A stretch of 64,000 nt of DNA, taken from assembly GCF_000750635.1 (NCBI RefSeq), contig NZ_CCDM010000001.1, positions 868,001 to 932,000 of the forward strand. The letters are read 5' to 3'. Origin of the DNA: Oceanobacillus jeddahensis. Lineage in GTDB: Bacteria > Bacillota > Bacilli > Bacillales > Amphibacillaceae. The translations under genes and the position numbers were made by a program. Of this stretch, positions 1 through 8,378 are shown piece after piece. Each line of letters begins with the position of its first letter. The first letter of the stretch is position 1. Under the pieces are notes generated by a model. That model saw only the letters and a program-made list of their open reading frames with translations, was not told the DNA's origin and did not search any database.

Positions 1-338
1 CTTGGTGTTAAATAGGACGATGTGTAGCGTTGCCTCATCATGCTGCTTAGTTAAAGAAAATAGCATAAGCCCATGCATAAGTAAAATTTGACTTCCAAAA
101 AATGTTGTTAAAAATCAAATTTTCTGTTAGTCTTGTCTGTGATTCACATTTTTTACATAAGTCTGTCTTTTTTTGAATGAAAAAATTGACAAAATATAAT
201 AGCAGTTTCAGACGTGGAATCATTTTTAAACAATACATATAATTAAAATTTAGGTATATAGACTTATTTTTAGATTGTTCAATCCGCTGTGAATCAGTTC
301 TTTTGGCAGAAATGCTTTTATTTTCGTGAAATTTTTAC
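1..338. other. AT-rich intergenic region upstream of the first autolysin
   Basis: No supportable gene is seen here. The opening bases could be the last codons of a gene lying off the window (an in-frame TAG at 13-15), but this cannot be decided. A 63-codon minus-strand reading frame at 47-238 lacks a ribosome binding site and has low-complexity AT-rich composition, so it is not called. Confidence 0.5.
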
Positions 339-366
339 TAAATAAATAGTAGTTTTCTGCCGATAA
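339..366 (+). promoter_or_regulatory. Candidate sigma-D (motility/autolysin) promoter
   Basis: TAAA at 339-342, a 16-base spacer, then GCCGATAA at 359-366. This matches the sigma-D consensus TAAA-N14-16-GCCGATAT at 11 of 12 positions. It lies about 40 bases upstream of a TTG start with a strong AGGAGGT ribosome binding site at 390-396. Sigma-D is known to drive autolysin genes in Bacillus, which fits the downstream product. The second autolysin has an equivalent site. Confidence 0.7.
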
Positions 367-404
367 AGAGAAGGAAAGTAAAATTAAATAGGAGGTGCGG
401 CAGT

Positions 405-3400
405 TTGAGGAAAAAATGGATTCCTCTTCTAGTCATTGCTTTATTGATTATTTCACCATTTTCCACTGCGGGTGAAGTGTACGCGATGAGTAATAATCAA
501 TCGAAGGAAAGTCAGCAGAGCGATGAGCACATAGAAGAGGAAGACAACAACAGAATAGACGCGGAACAGGACGCTTCGGACAATGAAGCAGAGTTAGAAG
601 AAGTGCGATTTCAGCTGGGTGATGAAGAGGAAGCAATTCAAGAACTGAAAGAAGATTTAACAGAGCTTGGATTTGCTGCATTAGAGGACCCGACGGAATA
701 TTTCGGCTTACATACAGAAGAATCTGTAAAGGTATTTCAAGCTTTTCATGACATAGAAGAGACAGGAATTGCGGACGAAGACACACTGCAAATGATAGAA
801 GACTTGCTATCGGAAGATTCCTTTGATCGTGAAGCGCATCTGGAGTTCAGTAAGCCAGAAGAATTTGAGACAGAAGCGGAAGAAGTCGAGCAAAATGCTG
901 AGGCAGAAGAAGGCGTAGAATCGGAAGAAGGCACAGAATCCGAGGAAGGCCAGGAATCTGAAACAGAAGAAGGCACAGAATCCGAAGAAGGCCAAGAATC
1001 TGAAACAGAAGAAGGCGCAGAATCGGAAGAAGGCCAAGAATCTGATGTAGAGGAAGGCGCAGAATCGGAAGAAGAGCAAGAATCTGAAGTAGAAGAAGGC
1101 GCAGAATCGGAAGAAGAGCAAGAATCTGAAGTAGAAGAAGGCGCAGAATCGGAAGAAGGCCAAGAATCTGATGTAGAGGAAGGCGCAGAATCGGAGGAAG
1201 AGCAAGAGTCTGAAGTAGAGGAAGGCACAGAATCGGAGGAAGAGCAAGAATCTGAAACAGGGGAAAGCGCGGAATCCGAGGAAGAAGACCAAGAAATTGG
1301 TGAGCAACGTTTGGACGAAGTAGAAACGTTTGCTGCCCAAAGTACGTATCAGCAGGGAGATAGACACTCAGAAATCGCTAAGTTTAAGAAAAAATTAAAC
1401 GCAATCGGTTTTAGTTATATCACAGAAACAACGCTCTTTGGCAGTTTCATGGAAACGCAGGTAACGCGATTCCAAGAATACTATGGTCTTCCTGCTAATG
1501 GAAAGATGGACCGGGCAACGAAAGAAAAGCTCGACAGTGTCTATAACAGTCCGTTCCAACAAGGGAAACGTCATGATGATATCCCGGATATCAAACAGAA
1601 GCTCAATAATCTTGGATATGGGTATATCAGTGTCACGACGCTTTTTGGAACCTTTATGGAACAAAAAGTAGAGCAATTTCAAAGAGATCATGGACTTCGT
1701 GTCAGCGGGATTGCGGATGAAGTAACTTTGGCTAAGTTGAATGAGCTGGCTCCGCAGGATACGTACCAGCGTGGAGACAGACATGAGGACATGATTCAAT
1801 TCAAGCAGCAATTGAACGCGGTTGGTTTTGGCTATATCACAGAGACGACACTCTTTGGAAGTTTCATGGAAACACAGGTTAAAAGATTCCAAGAATACTA
1901 TGGACTTTCCGTTAACGGTCAAATCGACGAAGCAACGAAGGAAAAGCTGGACAGTGTTTATAACAGCCCATTCCAGCAAGGAGAACGTCATGATGATATT
2001 CCGGATATGAAGCGGGATTTAAATAATCTTGGCTACGGATATATCAGTATCACGACACTCTTTGGCAGCTTTATGGAGCAAAAAGTAGAGGAGTTCCAAA
2101 GCGACCAAGGTTTACGAGTGAATGGAATCATAGATGAAGTAACCTTAGATAAAATGAATGAGCTGGCTCCATTAGATACGTACCAGCGCGGAGACAGACA
2201 CGCGGATATTGTGACGTATAAGGAGCAATTGAACGCTGTAGGCTTCGGGTATATCACAGAGACGAATCTATTTGGAAGTTTCATGGAAACACAGGTAAAG
2301 AGATTCCAAGAATACTATGGACTTTCTGTTAATGGGCAAGTCGACGAAGCAACGAAAGAAAAGCTCGACAGTGTCTATAACAGTCCATTCCAGCAAGGGA
2401 AACGTCACGATGATATTCCGGATATCAAACGGGATTTAAATAATCTTGGTTACGGGTATATAAGTATCACGACGCTCTTTGGCAGTTTTATGGAGCAAAA
2501 AGTAGAAGAGTTTCAAAGAGATAATGGTTTACGAGTGAACGGAATCATAGATGAGGTAACGTTAGCGAAATTAAATGAGGAAGCGCCACAGGATACGTAC
2601 CAGCGCGGAGACAGACATGCAGATATTGTGACGTATAAGGAGCAATTGAACGCAGTTGGCTTTGGCTATATTACAGAGACGACACTCTTTGGAAGTTTCA
2701 TGGAGACGCAAGTGAAAAGATTCCAGGAATACTATGGACTTGATGTCAATGGAATAATCGATAATGCTACAAAAATAAAACTGAACAGTGTCTATAACAG
2801 CCCATTCCAGCAAGGGAAGCGTCATAATGATATCCCGGATATCAAACAAAAATTAAATAGTCTGGGCTATGGTTATATTAGTATTACCACGTTATTTGGC
2901 AGCTTTATGGAACAAAAGGTAGAACAGTTCCAAAGAGACAACGGCTTACGAGTAAATGGAATAATTGATGAAGTTACATTGAGCCGAATCAATCAAGCGT
3001 TTGATCAGCAATCGAATGTAAAAATCTTTCTTGATCCAGGCCATGGAGCGCATGACCCAGGCGGTCAAGGCTACGGATTAAATGAGAAAGACGTTGTATT
3101 AGACATTGCGCTGGAAACAGAGCGAATACTTACGAGTAAGTATCAAGGTGTTGAAGTAGAAATGTCAAGAAGATCAGACGTGTTTGTTGAATTAACAGAA
3201 CGGGCAAACCATGCAAATAGATGGGGTGCTGATTATTTTGTAAGTTTTCATAACAACGCCTTTAATGGGTCTACAGGCGGATTTGAATCGTATATCTACA
3301 ATGGGGGCGTTTCTCAGGAAACAAGAAATAGACAAAATGACGTTCATTCGTATATTTCTTCCCGTTTAAATGTTTCCGATAGAGGACAAAAGTCAGCGAA

Positions 3401-3566
3401 CTTTAATGTTCTGCGGAACACAGATATGCCGGCGATTCTTATTGAATACCTGTTTATCGATAATTTCACAGAAAACGCATTGCTGAGAAGTGACAGCTAT
3501 AAAAAACAGCTGGCAAAGTATACAGCGGATGCCATTGCGCAATCTTATAATCTGCAAAGAAGATAA
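405..3566 (+). CDS. Secreted N-acetylmuramoyl-L-alanine amidase with nine peptidoglycan-binding units
   Basis: A 1053-residue exported autolysin predicted to cleave the amide bond between muramic acid and the stem peptide. A signal peptide (KKW, hydrophobic core, cleavage near VYA at about residue 28) is followed by a PG_binding_1-like unit (about 65-128). Next come a Glu/Ser-rich tandem repeat (about 150-305) and eight PG_binding_1 units as four alternating pairs (about 312-865). An Amidase_3 domain fills about 870-1050. Its expected zinc and catalytic residues are visible: His in DPGHG, Glu in GLNEKD, His in SFHNN and Glu in IEYLF. The start is TTG, fixed by AGGAGGT nine bases upstream. It is paralogous to the gene at 4715. 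Family assignment is firm; biological role (cell separation, motility, biofilm) is inferred. Confidence 0.9.
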   Translation: MRKKWIPLLVIALLIISPFSTAGEVYAMSNNQSKESQQSDEHIEEEDNNRIDAEQDASDNEAELEEVRFQLGDEEEAIQELKEDLTELGFAALEDPTEYFGLHTEESVKVFQAFHDIEETGIADEDTLQMIEDLLSEDSFDREAHLEFSKPEEFETEAEEVEQNAEAEEGVESEEGTESEEGQESETEEGTESEEGQESETEEGAESEEGQESDVEEGAESEEEQESEVEEGAESEEEQESEVEEGAESEEGQESDVEEGAESEEEQESEVEEGTESEEEQESETGESAESEEEDQEIGEQRLDEVETFAAQSTYQQGDRHSEIAKFKKKLNAIGFSYITETTLFGSFMETQVTRFQEYYGLPANGKMDRATKEKLDSVYNSPFQQGKRHDDIPDIKQKLNNLGYGYISVTTLFGTFMEQKVEQFQRDHGLRVSGIADEVTLAKLNELAPQDTYQRGDRHEDMIQFKQQLNAVGFGYITETTLFGSFMETQVKRFQEYYGLSVNGQIDEATKEKLDSVYNSPFQQGERHDDIPDMKRDLNNLGYGYISITTLFGSFMEQKVEEFQSDQGLRVNGIIDEVTLDKMNELAPLDTYQRGDRHADIVTYKEQLNAVGFGYITETNLFGSFMETQVKRFQEYYGLSVNGQVDEATKEKLDSVYNSPFQQGKRHDDIPDIKRDLNNLGYGYISITTLFGSFMEQKVEEFQRDNGLRVNGIIDEVTLAKLNEEAPQDTYQRGDRHADIVTYKEQLNAVGFGYITETTLFGSFMETQVKRFQEYYGLDVNGIIDNATKIKLNSVYNSPFQQGKRHNDIPDIKQKLNSLGYGYISITTLFGSFMEQKVEQFQRDNGLRVNGIIDEVTLSRINQAFDQQSNVKIFLDPGHGAHDPGGQGYGLNEKDVVLDIALETERILTSKYQGVEVEMSRRSDVFVELTERANHANRWGADYFVSFHNNAFNGSTGGFESYIYNGGVSQETRNRQNDVHSYISSRLNVSDRGQKSANFNVLRNTDMPAILIEYLFIDNFTENALLRSDSYKKQLAKYTADAIAQSYNLQRR
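900..1270 (+). repeat. 42-bp tandem repeats encoding an acidic linker
   Basis: About nine degenerate copies of a 42-base unit encode SEEGQESETEEGTE and variants (GQ/EQ and ETEE/EVEE/DVEE alternate). It lies inside the amidase gene between the N-terminal PG-binding unit and the main array. Such runs can change copy number by slippage. Confidence 0.85.
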
Positions 3567-3593
3567 GAAACAGCATTTATTCAAGATTAATAG

Positions 3594-3641
3594 AAAAGAG
3601 GATTTTCCGACAACATAATAACGGGGAAAATCCTCTTTTTT
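3594..3641 (+). terminator. Rho-independent terminator of the amidase gene
   Basis: A 15-bp perfect stem (AAAAGAGGATTTTCC paired with its complement at 3625-3639) is followed by T residues, 28 bases after the stop codon. Confidence 0.85.
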
Positions 3642-3698
3642 AGTGTGTTTGTTTAGAAATAGAAATCGAGTAGATGGAGACTCAATTAACTGATTCAA

Positions 3699-3745
3699 TT
3701 TTCCTGTTGCGGTGCAATAAATAAAATGTCACCGCAACAGGAAAA
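3699..3745. repeat. 16-bp perfect inverted repeat
   Basis: The arms TTTTCCTGTTGCGGTG (3699-3714) and their exact complement (3730-3745) flank a 15-base AT-rich loop. Neither side has a T-tract, so it is not a standard terminator. It lies between the amidase terminator and the end of the minus-strand DUF2922 gene. It could be a cruciform, a small mobile hairpin or an RNA-processing structure; function unknown. Confidence 0.6.
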
Positions 3746-3852
3746 CCAAAATCCACTAAAAGAGAAACCCATGCTTCTATAGGGATTTACCACTTTTGAT
3801 TTAATAAACAAATTTGAAAAGAACAAGCTTTAATCAATTGTATAAAAGACGA

Positions 3853-3876
3853 TGCCATGAGGAGAGGTTCCTCATG
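3853..3876 (-). terminator. Possible terminator of the DUF1659-DUF2922 pair
   Basis: A 9-bp stem (CCATGAGGA and TCCTCATGG) with a short loop, followed on the minus strand by a moderately T-rich stretch. It lies 26 bases past the DUF2922 stop codon. The T-tract is imperfect, so the call is moderate. Confidence 0.5.
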
Positions 3877-3901
3877 GACAAAGTCCTATTCAAAAGAAGA
3901 A

Positions 3902-4114
3902 TTATAATTCAATGTCTTCCACAATACGTTCGACGATGCGGGCGCTGTGTATCTCAGTCAGTTCGCCGCCTGTCGAGTAAAGTGCATTTTCCTGAAGGAT
4001 CGTGTCCATTGCTTCCTGAATGGTTTCAAGGTCGACTGGTTCTACCGGATGATCCAACGTATAAGTTACAATACGGTTTTCTTCATTTAGAAATTTTAAT
4101 TCCAGTTTTCGCAT
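3902..4114 (-). CDS. DUF2922 family small protein
   Basis: A 70-residue cytoplasmic protein beginning MRKLELKFLNEENR. It matches the short DUF2922 proteins of Bacillaceae by length, the N-terminal LELKF segment and the acidic C-terminus. A strong ribosome binding site (AAGGAGGTGA) precedes the ATG. It lies 35 bases downstream of the DUF1659 gene on the same strand, the usual two-gene arrangement in this group. No function is established that I know of. A YvrJ-like third gene, often found with this pair, was looked for downstream and not found. Confidence 0.8.
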   Translation of the reverse strand: MRKLELKFLNEENRIVTYTLDHPVEPVDLETIQEAMDTILQENALYSTGGELTEIHSARIVERIVEDIEL

Positions 4115-4149
4115 GTTTTTTCACCTCCTTTCTTCTCTGGTTTCAACGA

Positions 4150-4380
4150 TTAGGCTTCTTCTTCATAAATGTCTGAAGCATCCCGGCGCGTGATCGCGTA
4201 AAGCGTATGCTGCTGAACAGACGCAAATGCGTGCGCTGTCTGCAAAAGCTGTTCAGCAGTAGCTTCAGGTTTAACATTGCTGAATCGTTTTTGCTTAAAG
4301 ACAAACTCTCCGGTCATTGGATCGATGCCTTCATTTAGCGTTAGCTGCAAAACGGATTCCGTTAATTCTGCGACTACCAT
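4150..4380 (-). CDS. DUF1659 family small protein
   Basis: A 76-residue protein with the DUF1659 pattern: an N-terminal strand (ESVLQLTLNEG), a middle DPMTGEFVFKQKRFSNVKP segment and a helical C-terminal half ending in acidic residues. The start codon follows a GGAGGTGAT ribosome binding site. It is the first gene of a two-gene unit with DUF2922, divergent from the second autolysin. The molecular role is unknown. The placement between two large autolysin genes is unusual enough to note, but no functional link can be shown. Confidence 0.8.
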   Translation of the reverse strand: MVVAELTESVLQLTLNEGIDPMTGEFVFKQKRFSNVKPEATAEQLLQTAHAFASVQQHTLYAITRRDASDIYEEEA

Positions 4381-4645
4381 GGTTTATCACCTCCTCTCAT
4401 CCTTATAGTCGTTTTTGATCTCCAAAAAGGGGCGTGTTAAAAAAATAATTTATTTTGTTATCCGGGAAGTAACACGAAAAAGAAGAGAACATAGCTATTT
4501 ATATATGTATTTTCTATCTATGTTTAAGGTTGTTATGTAGTTCAAAAGACATGTGTCTTTTATTCGATAATATGAAACTAGTAAAATAATGAATCTTTCA
4601 TGAACTTTTTCTATATTAAAGCGATTTCACCTTTAAAAAAATTAC
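4381..4645. promoter_or_regulatory. Divergent intergenic region between DUF1659 and the second autolysin
   Basis: This AT-rich stretch must hold the DUF1659 promoter (minus) and sequence upstream of the autolysin promoter (plus). The only notable motif is an imperfect palindrome GTTATCCGGGAAGTAAC at about 4457-4473. It resembles the perfect palindrome upstream of nagA (17643-17664). Confidence 0.4.
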
Positions 4646-4673
4646 TTAATAAATGATTGGGTATTGCCGATAT
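4646..4673 (+). promoter_or_regulatory. Candidate sigma-D promoter of the second autolysin
   Basis: A perfect -10 element GCCGATAT at 4666-4673. Upstream is TTAA (4646-4649, 16-base spacer) or TAAT (4647-4650, 15-base spacer) in the -35 position where the consensus is TAAA. A TTG start follows about 42 bases downstream, behind AGGAGGT. The layout is the same as for the first autolysin. Confidence 0.7.
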
Positions 4674-4714
4674 ATAAATAGAAAGCTAGAATAAAATATA
4701 GGAGGTGGAAAGAT

Positions 4715-7700
4715 TTGAGAAGAAAGTGGTTTCCTTCCTTGTTGGTCATTTTATTGGTAACTTCTCCATTTGCTTCCGTAAGTGAAGTATATGCGATGAA
4801 CAATCAATCAAAGGAAAACGAGCAAAATGATGACCAAGAAGATAGGAATAAAGAATCAGTTGATGAACAGGATTCTCCCACGGATGAAGCAGTGTCAGAA
4901 GAAATAAAACTCGAACTAGGTGATGATGCTGAAGAAATTCAAGAGCTAAAAGAAGATTTAACAGAGCTTGGATTTGCTGCATTAGAAAAGCCTACAACTT
5001 ATTACGGGCTACATACAGAAGAAGCTGTAAAAGCATTTCAAGAGTTTTATGACATAGAAGACACAGGAATTGCAGATGAAGATACACTACTAACAATAGA
5101 ATACATTTTATCAGACGATTCATTCGACCGTGAAGAGCATCTGGAGTTCAGTAAACCTGAAGAATTTGTGACGGAAGAGGAAGAAGTCGAGGAATTACCG
5201 GAAACAGAGGAAGAGTCAGAAGAAGGCTCTTCATCAGAAACAGAGGAAGGTACTGAAGAAGAATCGGAAGAAAGCTCTGAATCTGAGAAAGAGGAAGGTA
5301 CTGAAGAAGAGACAGAAGAAAACTCTGAATCTGAGAAAGAGGAAGGTACTGAAGAAGAGACAGAAGAAAGCTCTGAATCTGAGAAAGAGGAAGGTACTGA
5401 AGAAGAGACAGAAGAAAGCTCTGAATCTGAGAAAGAGGAAGGTACTGAAGAAGAGACAGAAGAAAGCTCTTCATCAGAAACAGAGGAAGGTACTGAAGAA
5501 GAATCGGAAGCAAGCTCTGAATCTGAGAAAGAGGAAGGTACTGAAGAAGAGACAGAAGAAAGCTCTTCATCAGAAACAGAGGAAGGTACTGAAGAAGAAT
5601 CGGAAGAAAGTTCTGAATCTGAAAAAGAAGAAGGTACTGAAGAAGAAACAGAAGAAAGCTCTGAATCTGAGAAAGAAGAAGGTACTGAAGAAGAAACAGA
5701 AGAAAATGCTGAAGTAGAAGAAGATCAGCAAATTAACATACAAAATTTTGCTATAGCATCAGTATTTTCTGCAAATAATACTTACAAACAGGGCGACAGA
5801 CACAAAGATATTGTTACATTTAAGAAGCGGTTAAACGCAATTGGTTTTGGCTATATCACCGAGACAAACTTATTTGGGAGCTTTATGGAAACGCAAGTAA
5901 GGAGATTCCAATCATACTATGGACTAGCAGCTAATGGTCAAATGAACCAAGCAACAAAAAATAAATTAAATAGTGTGTATAATAGTCCATATCAAAGAGG
6001 AAAGACCCATAATGATATAAAAGAGATAAAGAAGAAACTAAACAGTTTGGGTTATGGCAAGATAACTGAAACAAATTATTATGGAAGCTATATGGAAAGT
6101 CAGGTAGAAAAATTCCAAAGGGATCAAGGTCTACGAGTAAGTGGAATAGTAGATGAGGTAACGTTAGCAAAACTAGATCAAATAGCACCAAAAAATACGT
6201 ATCAACATGGAGACCGACATGCGGAAATAGTTAAGTTTAAACAACAATTAAACGCAGTAGGTTTTGGCTATATCACGGAGACAAACTTATTTGGGAGCTT
6301 TATGGAAACGCAAGTAAGAAGTTTCCAATCATACTATGGACTAGCAGTTAATGGTCAAATGAACCAAGCGACAAAAAATAAATTAAATAGTGTGTATAAT
6401 AGTCCATATCAAAGAGGAAAGACCCATAATGATATAAAAGAGATAAAGAAGAAACTAAACAGTTTGGGTTATGGCAAGATAACTGAAACAAATTATTATG
6501 GAAGCTATATGGAAAGTCAGGTAGAAAAATTCCAAAGGGATCAAGGTCTACGAGTAAGTGGAATAGTAGATGAGGTAACGTTAGCAAAACTAGATCAAAT
6601 AGCACCAAAAAATACGTATCAACATGGAGACCGACATGCGGAAATAGTTAAGTTTAAACAACAATTAAACGCAGTAGGTTTTGGCTATATCACGGAGACA
6701 AATTTATATGGAAGTTTCATGGAAACACAAGTAAAGAGATTCCAATCATACTATGGATTAAATGTAACTGGTAAAATGAATAAGGCAACAAAAGACAAGC
6801 TAAACAATGTATACAACAGTCCACTTCAAAGAGGAAAACGTCACAATGATATTCCTAATATTAAGCGACAATTAAATAATTTAGGATATGGTCATATAAG
6901 TGTTACCTCTTTTTTTGGAGATTTTATGGAGCAGAAAATAAAAGAATTTCAAACAGATCATGGCCTGCGTGTAAGTGGAATAGCCGATGAAGTAACTGTG
7001 GCGAAGTTAAAAGAACTTGCACCTAAGGACACATATCAACGTGGAGACAGACATGCGGAAATAATTAAGTTTAAACAACAATTAAACGCAGTAGGTTTTG
7101 GCTATATTACGGAGACAAATTTATATGGAAGCTTCATGGAAACACAAGTAAAGAGATTCCAATCATACTACGGGCTAAGCGCAACTGGTAAGATGAATAA
7201 AGCAACAAAAGATAAGTTAAACAGTGTTTATAGCAGTCCACTTCAAAGAGGAAAACGTCATAATGATATTCCGGAAATTAAGCGGCAATTAAACACTTTA
7301 GGTTATGGCTATATAACAGTTACCACACTTTTTGGAAGTTATATGGAAAGTCAAGTAAAACAATTCCAAAGAGATAATAATTTAAGAGTGAATGGGATAG
7401 TAGATGAAAGAACACTAGCAGCTCTTGATGAAGCTATCAGTAATCGTTGGGTTGTTAATCATGAATCTTTTAACGTAACTCTAAACCAGGCATTAAACAC
7501 ACAAATGAATCAATTGCAACAGACTGATATGTATCGAAATAATTCTGCTTATGTGCATAAGAATTATGTGAATGGTTCAAACATAACAACTGCAAATGTA
7601 AACGTACGCTCATCGGCAAGCAATTCGAGTCACATTTACGGACAGATAAGCAGAGGGACAAGGGTTACTATTCTCGGTTCTACTGGTAATTGGTACAGAA

Positions 7701-8371
7701 TCAGTTACAGTGCTTGGAGAAATCCAACAAGAAGTGATGTAAGAAATTATCTGAATCCAGATAATAATGATATCTTCCAGCATTTAGACTTAACCAGCAG
7801 TGTTGGTGTCACAGCTTCCTCATTGAACAGAGATGTTTTAAGCGGGAAAGGCATACTTGCTGGTAGAGGACAAGCCTTTATAACAGCAGGAAGTCAACAT
7901 AATGTTAACGAAATTTATTTGATTTCTCATGCTTTATTAGAAACTGGTAATGGAAATTCAGCTTTAGCAAGAGGGATTGAAGTAGGATTAAATAGCAGTG
8001 GTAATCCTGTTGTTGTTACTTCATCTAATCGAAGTAGTCTTCGAAATATAAGAACAACATATAACATGTATGGTATTGGTGCTGTAGATGGTAATGCTCA
8101 TAATGGTGGAGCGATCAGAGCTTACAACGAAGGTTGGTTTTCACCAGAGCAAGCTATCATTGGTGGTGCTCGATTTATAGGAAGCAGCTACATTCACAAT
8201 CAATATAATCAAAATACGTTATACAAAATGAGATGGAATCCAGCAAATCCAGGCTATCCACAATATGCGACAGATATTGGCTGGGCAGTGAAACAAGTTC
8301 CTAGTATCAAAAGATTATATGATATGTTGAATAATCCAGTATTCAAATTTAATGTTCCACAATATCGTTAA
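4715..8371 (+). CDS. Secreted endo-beta-N-acetylglucosaminidase with peptidoglycan-binding array and SH3 domain
   Basis: A 1218-residue exported autolysin, paralogue of the amidase at 405. A signal peptide (cleavage near VYA) precedes an N-terminal PG-binding unit and a Glu/Ser-rich block (about 160-337) built from a roughly 16-residue unit (GTEEETEESSESEKEE and variants). Eight PG_binding_1 units follow (about 355-905), then a bacterial SH3 segment (about 957-995, with VNVRSSAS). A glucosaminidase domain (about 1022-1205) carries the expected catalytic Glu in LLETGNG. The start is TTG behind AGGAGGT. A 332-base stretch of the array is duplicated at DNA level. Predicted activity: cleavage of the glycan backbone. 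The catalytic family is clear from the motif but was not searched. Confidence 0.88.
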   Translation: MRRKWFPSLLVILLVTSPFASVSEVYAMNNQSKENEQNDDQEDRNKESVDEQDSPTDEAVSEEIKLELGDDAEEIQELKEDLTELGFAALEKPTTYYGLHTEEAVKAFQEFYDIEDTGIADEDTLLTIEYILSDDSFDREEHLEFSKPEEFVTEEEEVEELPETEEESEEGSSSETEEGTEEESEESSESEKEEGTEEETEENSESEKEEGTEEETEESSESEKEEGTEEETEESSESEKEEGTEEETEESSSSETEEGTEEESEASSESEKEEGTEEETEESSSSETEEGTEEESEESSESEKEEGTEEETEESSESEKEEGTEEETEENAEVEEDQQINIQNFAIASVFSANNTYKQGDRHKDIVTFKKRLNAIGFGYITETNLFGSFMETQVRRFQSYYGLAANGQMNQATKNKLNSVYNSPYQRGKTHNDIKEIKKKLNSLGYGKITETNYYGSYMESQVEKFQRDQGLRVSGIVDEVTLAKLDQIAPKNTYQHGDRHAEIVKFKQQLNAVGFGYITETNLFGSFMETQVRSFQSYYGLAVNGQMNQATKNKLNSVYNSPYQRGKTHNDIKEIKKKLNSLGYGKITETNYYGSYMESQVEKFQRDQGLRVSGIVDEVTLAKLDQIAPKNTYQHGDRHAEIVKFKQQLNAVGFGYITETNLYGSFMETQVKRFQSYYGLNVTGKMNKATKDKLNNVYNSPLQRGKRHNDIPNIKRQLNNLGYGHISVTSFFGDFMEQKIKEFQTDHGLRVSGIADEVTVAKLKELAPKDTYQRGDRHAEIIKFKQQLNAVGFGYITETNLYGSFMETQVKRFQSYYGLSATGKMNKATKDKLNSVYSSPLQRGKRHNDIPEIKRQLNTLGYGYITVTTLFGSYMESQVKQFQRDNNLRVNGIVDERTLAALDEAISNRWVVNHESFNVTLNQALNTQMNQLQQTDMYRNNSAYVHKNYVNGSNITTANVNVRSSASNSSHIYGQISRGTRVTILGSTGNWYRISYSAWRNPTRSDVRNYLNPDNNDIFQHLDLTSSVGVTASSLNRDVLSGKGILAGRGQAFITAGSQHNVNEIYLISHALLETGNGNSALARGIEVGLNSSGNPVVVTSSNRSSLRNIRTTYNMYGIGAVDGNAHNGGAIRAYNEGWFSPEQAIIGGARFIGSSYIHNQYNQNTLYKMRWNPANPGYPQYATDIGWAVKQVPSIKRLYDMLNNPVFKFNVPQYR
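5200..5710 (+). repeat. 48-bp tandem repeats encoding an acidic linker
   Basis: About ten degenerate copies of a 48-base unit encode GTEEETEESSESEKEE and close variants (some with SSSETEE in place of SESEKEE). It lies inside the glucosaminidase gene. The amidase gene has an analogous but differently spaced 42-base repeat at about 900-1270. Confidence 0.85.
5954..6702 (+). repeat. Two-copy 417-bp tandem duplication within the PG-binding array
   Basis: Bases 5954-6285 reappear without difference at 6371-6702, an offset of 417 bases (139 codons, one PG-binding pair). Flanking copies of the pair are much more diverged. This suggests a recent unequal crossover or gene conversion inside the gene. 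Confidence 0.85.
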
Positions 8372-8378
8372 CCTTTTT

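Noticed and set aside
47-238. 63-codon minus-strand frame at the window start
   Set aside because: No ribosome binding site; composition of AT-rich noncoding DNA.
746-1367. Long minus-strand frames rich in Ser/Pro or Phe/Leu opposite the acidic repeats
   Set aside because: They are mirror images of the Glu/Ser repeat on the plus strand; no ribosome binding site and low complexity.
3814-4176. Plus-strand 120-codon frame across DUF2922
   Set aside because: Opposite strand to two well-supported small genes, with no ribosome binding site.
5148-5570. Minus-strand 140-codon repetitive frame opposite the glucosaminidase repeats
   Set aside because: Shadow of the plus-strand tandem repeat.
5200-5710. 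Regular 48-bp repeats considered as a CRISPR array
   Set aside because: Repeats are contiguous without unique spacers and are in-frame coding sequence.
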